A DNA stretch of 43,921 nucleotides from Streptomyces silvae (GTDB taxonomy: Bacteria > Actinomycetota > Actinomycetes > Streptomycetales > Streptomycetaceae): positions 1 to 43,921 of the forward strand of contig NZ_JAERUC010000072.1 in NCBI RefSeq assembly GCF_016745505.1. Direction: 5' to 3'. Both the position numbers and the translations under genes were made by a program. The notes under the pieces are model-generated. The model was given only the letters and a program-made list of their open reading frames with translations. It was not told where the DNA came from and made no database searches. Shown here in pieces: positions 7,478 through 15,298 of the stretch (the stretch's first letter is position 1; every line of letters begins with the position of its first letter).

Positions 7478-7495
7478 TTGCTACTTGAGTAGCAA
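7478..7495. promoter_or_regulatory. Palindromic operator TTGCTACT-TG-AGTAGCAA
   Basis: A perfect 8-bp inverted repeat with a 2-bp centre, 18-35 nt upstream of the ATG at 7460. The half CTTGAGTAGCA recurs at 747-757 in the divergent promoter at the left end. The position suggests a repressor site controlling the NUDIX-like gene. Confidence 0.6.
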
Positions 7496-7584
7496 TATTG
7501 AAGCGTCGGACGGGTGAGCTGTCATGCAGGGAGGGCCGGGCTTAGGTGCACCACCCTGAGCGGCCTGGTGGAGGGGCGGCCAAG

Positions 7585-7606
7585 GTTGACCACCAATGTG
7601 GTCAAC
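7585..7606. promoter_or_regulatory. Perfect palindrome GTTGACCAC-caat-GTGGTCAAC; rest of 7496-7869 empty
   Basis: 9-bp arms with a 4-bp spacer, typical of a dimeric repressor operator. No gene starts close by; the nearest is the NUDIX-like start at 7460, about 125 nt away. The remaining sequence of this 409-nt gap shows no gene I can support. No clear terminator is seen after folE2 at 7870. Confidence 0.45.
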
Positions 7607-7869
7607 ATGCGTCCGCCGGGCAGGCCCGATTGAGCCTTCATCTGGGCCGGAGCGATTCATGTAGCGCAAGCGCCTGGCGTCTGCCGGCGGTCCCGCCGCG
7701 GGAGGGCCACGCATGCTCGGGCGTGCGAGGGGCGCTGCTCAGGCTGGATTGATGCACGGGGGTCGGCTTCTCGCCCTGGCGGTGACTGGACCACTGGACC
7801 GTTGGTACCCGGACGGGGAGTCGCCACATTGATCGTTTCGTGGTGGTGGCTGGGGTCGCCTGTGGCTGG

Positions 7870-8646
7870 TCAGTAGTGGTTGTAGGTGAGGGTGGCGATG
7901 GCGTCGTGGCTGTGGATGCTTTCCAGGTTCTTCGCCGTGACGGTGTGGGTGAGTCCTTTGTCCCGGCAGGTGAGGCTTATGTCCCGGATGATGTCTTCGA
8001 CAAAGACGGGGTGGTCGTAGGCCTGCATGGTGACGACGCGTTCGTCGGGCCGCTTGATAAGCGGGATGACGGGAGCGGAGCCAGTGGCGCGCAACAGCTG
8101 GATGATCTCGTGGACGGGCAGGGGATAAGGGGTGTCGTCGGTGCCGGTGATCTCCAGGGTGATCTCGCTGCGCTGGTTGTGGGCGCCGTAGTCGGAGATG
8201 GCTTTGGAGCAGGGGCACAGGCTGGTGACGTGCGTGGTCACCGAGGTGGTGACAGTGCATCCGGAAGCGGTGATGCGTCCGGTGACGGTGACGTCGTGGG
8301 CCTGCCAGGATTCCCGCTGGCTGGCGGGGGCGGTGACAGTCGTGGCGATGGGCAGGGTCAGAGTGAGGGTGAGAGCCGGTGCATCGAGCAGGGCGAGGCC
8401 ACGCTTGAGGGCGATGGGAAACTCCTGCGGGGTCAGCGTGGCGACTTCCTCGTGCACGAGCGCGATCATGCGGCTCATGTGGGTGCCGCGCCGGTCGGCT
8501 TGCAGGCCGACGGTGACGCTGATGTCAGCAATGCCCTGCTGCCGGGTGTAGCCGTCGTCGAAGGTGAGGGGGTAACGCAGGCCGCTGATGCCCACCTCGT
8601 CGATGGAAATGCCGCGGCGGTCGGCTTCGTTTTGGATGTCGTGCAT
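7870..8646 (-). CDS. folE2: GTP cyclohydrolase I, type FolE2
   Basis: Converts GTP to 7,8-dihydroneopterin triphosphate, the first step towards preQ0. The 258-residue protein has the FolE2 signature CPCSKAISDYGAHNQRS at about residues 143-160, with the catalytic Cys, and GTHMSRM near residue 55. It is the last gene of queC-queE-queD-folE2 and starts 3 nt after the queD stop, so it is coupled. FolE2 is the metal-promiscuous alternative to FolE. Having its own copy makes the preQ0 supply independent of the host folate enzyme. Family assignment is firm from the motifs. Confidence 0.93.
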   Translation of the reverse strand: MHDIQNEADRRGISIDEVGISGLRYPLTFDDGYTRQQGIADISVTVGLQADRRGTHMSRMIALVHEEVATLTPQEFPIALKRGLALLDAPALTLTLTLPIATTVTAPASQRESWQAHDVTVTGRITASGCTVTTSVTTHVTSLCPCSKAISDYGAHNQRSEITLEITGTDDTPYPLPVHEIIQLLRATGSAPVIPLIKRPDERVVTMQAYDHPVFVEDIIRDISLTCRDKGLTHTVTAKNLESIHSHDAIATLTYNHY

Positions 8647-8649
8647 GCC

Positions 8650-9006
8650 TTACACGCCTCGATAGGTGCAACCGGAGGTGCAGGTTTCCCGCACGGTGAT
8701 CTCGGACAGTGCGGGAAGTTCGCCGATCAGCCGGTCCCAGATCCAGCGGGCCAGGTTCTCGCTGGTGGGGTTGTCCAGGCCTTCGATGTCGTTCAGGTAG
8801 TAGTGGTCGAGTTGAGCATCGATGGGCTTGAAGGCCCGCTTGATGTCGCCGAAGTCCATCACCCAGCCCAGTTCTGCATCGACGGGGGCTTCGACGTGCA
8901 CGATCACCTTGTAGGAGTGGCCGTGGAGGCGGGCACACTTGTGGCCCTCAGGTACGCGCGGCAGGCGGTGCGCTGCTTCGAAGGTGAACTCGCGAAAGAT
9001 TTCCAT
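8650..9006 (-). CDS. queD: 6-carboxytetrahydropterin synthase QueD
   Basis: Converts dihydroneopterin triphosphate to 6-carboxy-5,6,7,8-tetrahydropterin in preQ0 synthesis. The 118-residue protein shows the zinc-binding pattern of the PTPS/QueD family: an early His in FEAAHRL, then [11 protein letters not shown] with the catalytic Cys and two further His. [11 protein letters not shown] and [13 protein letters not shown] complete the family pattern. The start ATG overlaps the queE stop by one base (TAATG). Length is normal. Confidence 0.95.
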   Translation of the reverse strand: MEIFREFTFEAAHRLPRVPEGHKCARLHGHSYKVIVHVEAPVDAELGWVMDFGDIKRAFKPIDAQLDHYYLNDIEGLDNPTSENLARWIWDRLIGELPALSEITVRETCTSGCTYRGV

Positions 9007-9641
9007 TACTGAATTCCCAGATACTTGTGCGTCTGGAGGGAGAGAGTCCAGCGCGGGTTCTTCATGCAGTATTCGACGGTGGCACGGGTATGGGTCTCAC
9101 GGTGAGCGTCATCCAGCGGTTGCAGCCTGAAGTGCCGGAAGTCCAGTTCTTCGAACTGGGCGGGGTCACCGCCGGCCTGCGGGTAGACCAGTTTCAGTTC
9201 GTCACCCTGGGTGAGGACCAGAGTGGAGCCGATCTTGGGGCTGACGCACAGCCAGTCGATTCCTCGTGGGGCCGGGCGAGTGCCGTTGGTTTCCACTGCG
9301 ACTTCGAAGCCGCGCTCGTGCAGAGCCTCGATGGCTCCCTCATCCAGTTGCAGCAGGGGCTCTCCGCCGGTGCACACCACGAACCGGTGGGCTCGATCGG
9401 TCGTGGGCCAGGCGGCCTCCACGGCATCGGCCAGGTCCTGCGGGGTGCGAAAGCGGCCGCCACCTTCACCGTCGGTGCCGACGAAGTCGGTGTCGCAGAA
9501 CTGGCAGATGGCGCGGGCCCTGTCCTGTTCCCGGCCCGTCCACAGGTTGCAGCGGGAGAAGCGGCAGAAGACCGCCGGACGCCCTGCATGGCTGCCTTCC
9601 CCCTGCAGGGTGTAGAAGATTTCCTTGATCAGATAGGTCAT
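9006..9641 (-). CDS. queE: 7-carboxy-7-deazaguanine synthase QueE (radical SAM)
   Basis: Radical-SAM ring contraction of 6-carboxytetrahydropterin to 7-carboxy-7-deazaguanine. In this 211-residue protein the [4Fe-4S] ligands are a CX14CX2C variant (CNLW ... [10 protein letters not shown], about residues 31-49) rather than the common CX3CX2C. The same longer spacing is known in some QueE enzymes. [20 protein letters not shown] at the N-terminus and [11 protein letters not shown] are also typical. It sits between queC and queD, with 2 nt between the queC stop and its start. Confidence 0.95.
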   Translation of the reverse strand: MTYLIKEIFYTLQGEGSHAGRPAVFCRFSRCNLWTGREQDRARAICQFCDTDFVGTDGEGGGRFRTPQDLADAVEAAWPTTDRAHRFVVCTGGEPLLQLDEGAIEALHERGFEVAVETNGTRPAPRGIDWLCVSPKIGSTLVLTQGDELKLVYPQAGGDPAQFEELDFRHFRLQPLDDAHRETHTRATVEYCMKNPRWTLSLQTHKYLGIQ

Positions 9642-9643
9642 GC

Positions 9644-10339
9644 TCAGGCGCTCTGGTATCGGACGGGGTCCTTCACGCCGGCTTCAGCGAAGCCCTTCAG
9701 GCGCAGCAGGCAGGTGTCGCACTTACCGCAGGCCCGCCCCTGCTCGTCGGGGTCGTAGCAGGAGGAAGTAAGGGAGTAGTCCACGCCCAGTCGCAGGCCC
9801 TCGCGCACGATGTCGGCCTTGGACAGCGCGATCAGGGGGGAATGCAGGGTGATCTTGGAGGTTCCTTCCACCCCGGCCCGGGTGGCCAGGTTGGCCATGG
9901 TGGCGAAGGCCTCCATGTACTCGGGGCGGCAGTCGGGGTAGCCGCTGTAGTCCACGGCTGTGACCCCGGTGAAGATGTCACTTGCACCGACCGTCTCGGC
10001 GAACGCCAGCGCGAACGAGAGGAAGATCGTGTTGCGGGCCGGCACATACGTGATCGGCACCCCACCCTCCTCGACGTCCTCCAGCGTCTCGTGCTTGGGC
10101 ACCTCGATGTCTGAGGTCAGGGCAGAGCCGCCGAAGACCCGCAGATCGATGTCGGCAATGACGTGCCTGGCCACGCCCTGGGTCTGCGCCACGCGCTGAG
10201 CCGCCTCCAACTCGATGCTGTGCCGCTGGCCGTAGCGGAAACTGAGCGCGTAGGGAGTGAATCCCTGGTCCTTGGCGATGGCCAGCACCGTGGTCGAGTC
10301 CAGGCCGCCGCTCAGCAACACGATCGCGGGACGGTCCAT
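9644..10339 (-). CDS. queC: 7-cyano-7-deazaguanine synthase QueC
   Basis: ATP-dependent conversion of 7-carboxy-7-deazaguanine to preQ0. The 231-residue protein has the PP-loop SGGLDSTT at residues 10-17, the [10 protein letters not shown] segment, and the C-terminal zinc site formed by [20 protein letters not shown] 10339 has a GGGGAG ribosome-binding site. It is the first gene of the minus-strand preQ0 unit, and is divergent from dpdC with a 123-nt shared promoter region. No QueF reductase gene is present in the window, so the pathway here stops at preQ0. Confidence 0.96.
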   Translation of the reverse strand: MDRPAIVLLSGGLDSTTVLAIAKDQGFTPYALSFRYGQRHSIELEAAQRVAQTQGVARHVIADIDLRVFGGSALTSDIEVPKHETLEDVEEGGVPITYVPARNTIFLSFALAFAETVGASDIFTGVTAVDYSGYPDCRPEYMEAFATMANLATRAGVEGTSKITLHSPLIALSKADIVREGLRLGVDYSLTSSCYDPDEQGRACGKCDTCLLRLKGFAEAGVKDPVRYQSA

Positions 10340-10462
10340 GCTGTCACTCCCCTATCTGCAGTCCAGTTTCCTCAGTTGAGGCAGGTGCAGCCTACCCCCC
10401 TAACTACCGGCTACAGTAACCACAACAAAAATCGAGTTACGGAAGCCAGGGGTCGAGTCGCA
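10340..10462. promoter_or_regulatory. Divergent promoter region between the preQ0 and DNA-modification units
   Basis: It drives queC (minus) and dpdC (plus). A TACAGT hexamer about 45 nt before dpdC could be a plus-strand -10. CCTCA-GT-TGAGG (10370-10381) is a short palindrome that could bind a regulator. I looked for a preQ1-type riboswitch and saw no convincing one. Confidence 0.4.
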
Positions 10463-11356
10463 GTGAACGAGTTGCCCATCGTGGTCACGTGCACGGACCG
10501 GAAGGCCTCACCACCCCCCGCGGACCTGCAAGCCCGCACCCTGCCCAGCGGCGACCTGCCGCAGCGAGCCGCGGAATGGGCACGCCGCCTGCAGGCAGTC
10601 CAGGGCCGGCAGGCGAAACTGCAGGACCTCTACCAGGGGGATCAGTGGCGGCGTGCGCTCGCTCTCACCGACGCCGCAGCTCGAGCAGGGTTTGTCCCTC
10701 GTCTCTATGTAGCCTCGGCCGGCCTGGGCCTACGGCAAGTCTCCAGCCTGGCGCCGTCGTATGCAGCGACTTTCGTACCACGACACGCAGATTCCGTGGC
10801 TTTCTCCAGTCCTGAAGCATCCCGGTGGTGGGATCACCTGCAGCACCTGGACGGCACCAGCGATCTGTCTAAGATCGCCACGGCCGCCGGACGGGCACTG
10901 GTGGTGCTGTCGGAGACCTACGCCCAGGCCATGCAGCGGGACTTGCGCGGGCTCGCGGCCGCCGACGCCGAGGTGGTGCTGATCGGGGGCGCCTGCGATC
11001 TGGACGGGGTGCTGCGTGTGCCGGCCAATGCCGCCCTGCGGCAGGCCCTCGGCGGAACCCTCACCAGCTTGAACACCCGCATGGCAGCCTCCTGGCTCGA
11101 GCACTGCACGCCGGGCCGCCTCATCAGCCCTGAGGCGCAGGCGCGTTGGGATGCCTGGGCCTCTCAGGCGGCCCGGCCCGAACGTTACGCACGCACACCT
11201 ATGTCGGACGAGCTGGTGATCGCCTTCATCAAAGAGATGAAGGCCCTCCACCCCGACTCCTCCCGCACTCGTCTGCTGCGTCTCTTCAGAGACAAGGGGA
11301 TGGCCTGTGAACAGAGGCGCTTCGCAGACCTGTACACATCAACGATTGGCCGCTGA
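10463..11356 (+). CDS. dpdC: Probable DpdC: converts preQ0 in DNA to the amide form
   Basis: A 297-residue protein from GTG 10463. Features: VVTCTDRK at residues 7-14, a DLYQGDQWRRAL helix, LYVASAGLGL, and ALVVLSETYAQAM followed by VVLIGGACD. This alternating strand-helix pattern ends in a basic helical tail. In known Dpd systems the third modification gene, DpdC, hydrates the nitrile of preQ0 in DNA to give 2'-deoxy-7-amido-7-deazaguanosine. Identification here rests mainly on position, first of a coupled dpdC-dpdB-dpdA unit, with a fold pattern that fits. The stop overlaps the dpdB start (TGATG arrangement). An alternative is an uncharacterised accessory protein. Confidence 0.6.
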   Translation: MNELPIVVTCTDRKASPPPADLQARTLPSGDLPQRAAEWARRLQAVQGRQAKLQDLYQGDQWRRALALTDAAARAGFVPRLYVASAGLGLRQVSSLAPSYAATFVPRHADSVAFSSPEASRWWDHLQHLDGTSDLSKIATAAGRALVVLSETYAQAMQRDLRGLAAADAEVVLIGGACDLDGVLRVPANAALRQALGGTLTSLNTRMAASWLEHCTPGRLISPEAQARWDAWASQAARPERYARTPMSDELVIAFIKEMKALHPDSSRTRLLRLFRDKGMACEQRRFADLYTSTIGR

Positions 11357-12489
11357 TGACTTTCACTGTGCTTAAGCGTCGGGCCCTGCGGATCGAGCAG
11401 CACCCCACGATCCCGCTGTATGTGTTCACGTTGGCGGCAGAAGAGGTGCACCAGGTCGCCGACGTCGCGCGGATCTCCCGGGACGAGGCCGGCAGGCTCA
11501 TCGGCTACCAGCGCCCCGAGAAAAAGCAGCACGTCAAGCAGATCCTGGAGTATCTCGACAGTGACGAGGTCCTCTTTCCCAACGGACTGATCCTCGCCTT
11601 GCCCTCCAGTGTGCGGTTCAAGTCCAGCCCCGGCCCCAGCAGCAGCGACGGCCTGTGTACCTCCGGGACGCTGGAGATCCCTCTGCCCGATTCCCTCGAT
11701 GCCCCCCGGCCGGCCTGGATCGTCGACGGCCAGCAGCGCAGCCTCGCTCTGGCCCGCACCCGCAACACCCGCCTGGCCGTGACCATCGCCGGGTTTGTCG
11801 CCGAAGACCTGGAAACCCAGCGAGACCAGTTCCTGCGCGTGAACACGGTCTCCCCGCTGCCGACCAACCTCGTCACCGAACTGCTTCCCGAAGTCGGCAC
11901 GGTGCTGCCGACCAAACTGTCCGCTAGGAAACTCCCCTCGGTCCTGGTCGAAGCCCTCAATCAGGACAAGGATTCGCCCTTCCACGGGTTGGTGCGCCGC
12001 CCTTCCACCACGGCCGAGCAGAAAGCGGAGGCTGTCGTCACCGACAACAGCCTCACCACGGCCATACAGGAATCCCTCAACTCCCCTTCGGGTGTTTTCT
12101 TCCCCTACAAAAATCTGTCCAACGGCACCGTCGACACCGCCACCATCCGGCAGATTCTTGTCATCTATTGGAATGCCGTCCGGGACACCTTCCCGGAAGC
12201 GTGGGGCCTGCCGGCGACTCGGAGTCGGCTGATGCACGGAGTGGGCATCCGCTCCATGGGGCGTCTCATGGACCGCGTAATGATGGCCATCCCCCCTGCA
12301 TCCCCCCATGCGCTCGAGCAGGCACGGGCCGAACTCGCACTAGTCGCACCGCACTGCCGTTGGACCGACGGGCGCTGGCCGGACCTGAACATCCCTTGGA
12401 ACGAACTCCAGAACAACCCGCGCCACATCAGCACCCTGTCGAACTACCTCCTCCGTATCTATGTGCAGGAAAAGGCAAAAGCCGCGTGA
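11356..12489 (+). CDS. dpdB: DpdB: DGQHR-domain (DndB-like) partner of DpdA
   Basis: A 377-residue protein with the DGQHR-family hallmarks: GYQRPEKKQHVKQILEYLD, PNGLILALPSSVRF, and the motif IVDGQQRSLAL, here with Q in place of H. In the studied Dpd system, DpdB works with the transglycosylase DpdA to put preQ0 into DNA. DGQHR proteins are also found as DndB of phosphorothioate systems. It is coupled to dpdC upstream (ATG within the stop region) and to dpdA downstream (GTGA overlap). A second homologue follows dpdA at 13745. Confidence 0.85.
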   Translation: MTFTVLKRRALRIEQHPTIPLYVFTLAAEEVHQVADVARISRDEAGRLIGYQRPEKKQHVKQILEYLDSDEVLFPNGLILALPSSVRFKSSPGPSSSDGLCTSGTLEIPLPDSLDAPRPAWIVDGQQRSLALARTRNTRLAVTIAGFVAEDLETQRDQFLRVNTVSPLPTNLVTELLPEVGTVLPTKLSARKLPSVLVEALNQDKDSPFHGLVRRPSTTAEQKAEAVVTDNSLTTAIQESLNSPSGVFFPYKNLSNGTVDTATIRQILVIYWNAVRDTFPEAWGLPATRSRLMHGVGIRSMGRLMDRVMMAIPPASPHALEQARAELALVAPHCRWTDGRWPDLNIPWNELQNNPRHISTLSNYLLRIYVQEKAKAA

Positions 12490-13706
12490 AATTCTATTTT
12501 CCTGACAGTCAGGACCTGGTGAGCCCCACCTACGACTTCGTCAACGACGAGTACTCGCCCTACCGAGTGCGCCAACGGGACGACGTCTACGCTCACCAGG
12601 TTGTGACGCCGATCCCCTACGACGGGATCCTCGTCAGCAAGGCGATCGTCGACGGATCCGTGAAAGGCTCGGGAAAATACTCCTCCCCGCAGCGCGAGCG
12701 TTTCTACCGGCTGGGCGTGAGAAATTTCTTCCGTCTCCCCGAAGCCTGTGCCACCATCGGTGACTGTGGCGCCTTCAACTATATAGACGAAGAGCGTCCG
12801 CCTTACGAGGTGGATGAAGTCATGGACTTCTACGGCCGTTGTGGATTCGATGCGGGAATTAGTATCGACCACATTATCTTCGGATATATTCCCGAAGAGT
12901 CTGATAAGCAGCCCGAAGACGCCTGGGTCACCCGGCAGCAAATCTCCCTGGAACTTGCCGAAGAATTCATTACCGCAACACGAAAATCAGGCGCGCACTT
13001 CGAACCGGTCGGTGCAGCACAGGGCTGGGGCCCGCAAAGCTACGCGCACAGCGTGAAGCAGTTGCAGAAGATGGGTTACCGGCGCATCGCACTGGGCGGC
13101 ATGGTGCCCCTCAAATCGCACGAAATCCTCTCCTGTCTGCGCGCCATCGACGACATTCGCTCCCCGGGAACAGGACTGCATCTCCTCGGCATCAACCGGG
13201 TGGACAGCATGGAACAGTTCGCCCGCCACGGCGTGACCAGTTTCGACAGTACCTCCGCCTTCCGTCAGGCCTTCATGGATGACCGCAATAACTACCACTC
13301 GGCCACCGACTCCTACACGGCCATCAGGGTCCCCCAAGTCGACGGAAACCCCGCACTCAAGCGGCTCATCCTGTCCGGGAACGTGTCGCAGGCAGAAGCA
13401 ATCACCGCCGAGCGAGCCAGCCTGCGCGCCCTGCGCGAATTCGATCGCGAGGAAACGTCCATAGAGGAGGTCCTGACTGCCCTCGGAACCTACGAATCCC
13501 TCGTACTCGGGCCGAAAAAGAAAAGCTACCTCGAAGTGTACGAGCGCACCCTGAGCGATGCGCCCTGGCGCATCTGTCCCTGCGCCCTGTGCGAGAAGCA
13601 CGGAATTGAGATCGTGATATTCCGGGGGAGTGAGCGAAACAAGCGTCGCGGATTCCATAATTTGACCGTGCTCGAAGCGAAAATGCGATCACTCACCTTC
13701 GGGTAA
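12486..13706 (+). CDS. dpdA: DpdA: DNA-guanine transglycosylase
   Basis: Exchanges guanine in DNA for preQ0; it is a paralogue of tRNA-guanine transglycosylase. In the 406-residue product, GDCGAF at 92-97 corresponds to the D(S/T)GGF acid/base loop, LGGMVP at 203-208 to the base-recognition loop, and FDST at 253-256 supplies the nucleophile candidate D254. The structural zinc site is complete: C364, C366, C369 and H391. GTG 12486 overlaps the dpdB stop by 4 nt. The next to C-terminal RGSERNKRR segment is strongly basic and may touch DNA. Its presence together with preQ0 genes and DGQHR proteins makes a DNA rather than tRNA role likely. Confidence 0.92.
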   Translation: MKFYFPDSQDLVSPTYDFVNDEYSPYRVRQRDDVYAHQVVTPIPYDGILVSKAIVDGSVKGSGKYSSPQRERFYRLGVRNFFRLPEACATIGDCGAFNYIDEERPPYEVDEVMDFYGRCGFDAGISIDHIIFGYIPEESDKQPEDAWVTRQQISLELAEEFITATRKSGAHFEPVGAAQGWGPQSYAHSVKQLQKMGYRRIALGGMVPLKSHEILSCLRAIDDIRSPGTGLHLLGINRVDSMEQFARHGVTSFDSTSAFRQAFMDDRNNYHSATDSYTAIRVPQVDGNPALKRLILSGNVSQAEAITAERASLRALREFDREETSIEEVLTALGTYESLVLGPKKKSYLEVYERTLSDAPWRICPCALCEKHGIEIVIFRGSERNKRRGFHNLTVLEAKMRSLTFG

Positions 13707-13744
13707 GATCCGCCCTCTACTTTTTATCCATGTCAGGAGATGCG

Positions 13745-14848
13745 ATGGCCGACCGCTATGAACTCAGGCTCCCTGCACTTGAAGTGCGTCAGGGAGACCG
13801 AAAAATCTACTGCTTCGCTGTCGACGGAAAGAAGATCCACAGCTTCGCCGCCGTCTCCCGCGTCCGGCGGGACGACAGCAGCAGCCTGCAGGGCTATCAG
13901 CGGCCCGAAGTCCTCAGCCACGTCCGGGGAATCCGCCGCTACCTCGAGTCCGATAACGCCATGCTCCCCAACGCCCTGGTCTTGGCGTTCGACGAGTCCG
14001 TCAGGTTCGAGACCGGAGCACGCCGGGCTGCCGGCGTCGACTACTCCGTCCCGGGAGAATTGGTCATCCCCGTCGACGAATCCCTTCCTGATGAGGAAAA
14101 GCCCGCCCTGATCGTGGACGGACAGCAGCGCAGCGCCGCCATCCGCGACGCGGACCTGGCCGAATTCCCCGTAGCCGCCGTCGGATTCATCGCCGACGAC
14201 CAACAAGACCAGCGCTCCCAGTTCATCCTGGTCAACTCCACCAAGCCGCTACCCAAGGGCCTCATCCACGAACTGCTGCCCGAAACCAGCGGACACCTCC
14301 CTCCCTCCTACGCCCGCAAGCGCCTGCCAGCGCAGTTGATGACCCGCCTCAACACCGACGGCAAGGGCCCCTTCTACGGCCGCGTCGCCAGCCCCACTTC
14401 CCCTCACGGCAACATCAAAGACACCAGCCTGCTGCGCATGCTGGAACACAGCCTCTTCGAAGGGGCCCTCTACCAGTACCGCAATCCCGAAGACGGCTCC
14501 GGCGACGTCGAACGCATGCTGCTGCACCTGCGCTCCTTTTGGACCATCGTGCAGGAAACCTTCAGCGACGCCTGGAAGCTCCCGCCCCGCCAGTCCCGCC
14601 TCAGCCACGGAGCAGGCATCCAAGCCATGGGCTTCGTCATGGATAGCCTCACCGACGGCATGGCCGCCGAAGACGTCGACTGCGACCGGGTCCGCAACGC
14701 CATCCTGAGCCTGATGCCGGTCACCGCCTGGACCTCCGGCATGTGGCGCTTCCCCGACGGCGAACAGCGCCGCTGGAACGGCCTGCAAAACACCCCCAAC
14801 GACATCCGCCTGCTCACCGACCTGCTGGTGCGCACCGTGCGGGGCTGA
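13745..14848 (+). CDS. Second DGQHR protein, DpdB paralogue
   Basis: A 367-residue homologue of the dpdB product at 11356. The two share GYQRPE, VRGIRRYLESDN-type helices, PNALVLAFDESVRF, IVDGQQRS, LP-KGLIHELLPE and a C-terminal WNGLQNTPNDI segment. ATG 13745 has AGGAG 5 nt upstream; the earlier ATG 13730 would lie before that site. It starts 38 nt after dpdA and is followed by a hairpin terminator at 14862. Both copies keep the DGQQR motif, so neither looks decayed. They may form a heteromer, or recognise different DNA sites. Confidence 0.8.
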   Translation: MADRYELRLPALEVRQGDRKIYCFAVDGKKIHSFAAVSRVRRDDSSSLQGYQRPEVLSHVRGIRRYLESDNAMLPNALVLAFDESVRFETGARRAAGVDYSVPGELVIPVDESLPDEEKPALIVDGQQRSAAIRDADLAEFPVAAVGFIADDQQDQRSQFILVNSTKPLPKGLIHELLPETSGHLPPSYARKRLPAQLMTRLNTDGKGPFYGRVASPTSPHGNIKDTSLLRMLEHSLFEGALYQYRNPEDGSGDVERMLLHLRSFWTIVQETFSDAWKLPPRQSRLSHGAGIQAMGFVMDSLTDGMAAEDVDCDRVRNAILSLMPVTAWTSGMWRFPDGEQRRWNGLQNTPNDIRLLTDLLVRTVRG

Positions 14849-14861
14849 CCGGCCGACTGGG

Positions 14862-14890
14862 TTCACCGTGCCTGGACCGGACACGGTGAA
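14862..14890 (+). terminator. Hairpin terminator of the modification operon
   Basis: TTCACCGTG (14862-14870), an 11-nt loop, and CACGGTGAA (14882-14890), 13 nt after the stop of the second DGQHR gene. It is a perfect 9-bp stem without a T-tract. Confidence 0.7.
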
Positions 14891-15231
14891 TGCCCCACAT
14901 CTGCCGTGCTTGCGCCCGTCTTCGGCGGCTGCCAGTTGGGCGGAGCGATCCTGCAGCGAATCCACGATGGCACGCACCACCGACACCGACCCGGCCCTGT
15001 GGGACTCTGTCGCCCGATTCGCGGGTGGTGTGTGCGGGGCTTCCGGCGGGGTCGGGGTGTGAGGTCGAGGTCGGCGAAGTGGGTGCGGCGTGTGGTGCCT
15101 GCAGGGAGTCCGGTCGAGTGGGCGTCGATGCGGTGCGGTAGAGCAGGGACACGATCATCAGGGCAGCATTACAAGTCCCCGTCGACGAGCCTGTAGGCGG
15201 GTGCCGACCAGCAGCGATGACTTCATGAGCC
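14891..15231. other. Intergenic relic zone between converging operons
   Basis: No supportable gene. Frames here are open only because of high GC content. The UvrD-like tail at 15232 suggests the zone may contain the worn remains of further genes, but I cannot identify any. Confidence 0.45.
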
Positions 15232-15297
15232 TCACACGCCGAGGTCGAGGCGGTCGCGGGCCCGGGTGACGGCAACGTAAGCGAGGCGGGCTTCTGC
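15232..15297 (-). pseudogene. UvrD/Rep-type helicase C-terminal relic
   Basis: The minus-strand piece EAEARLAYVAVTRARDRLD, ending LGV and TGA at 15232-15234, matches the motif VI region of UvrD-like helicases (EExRLxYVAxTRAxxxL). Only about 22 residues remain. It begins within a few bases of the dpdD stop, so the helicase was truncated by the joining of the Dpd operon, or lost the rest later. Confidence 0.6.
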
Positions 15298-15298
15298 C

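Noticed and set aside
7739..8260. His/Arg/Pro-rich ORF inside folE2 on the same strand
   Set aside because: It is an out-of-frame shadow of folE2, whose frame carries the complete catalytic motif.
10340..10462. preQ1/preQ0 riboswitch before queC
   Set aside because: I could not assemble a pseudoknot-like fold with the conserved loop, and such riboswitches are not expected in an actinobacterial preQ0 unit.
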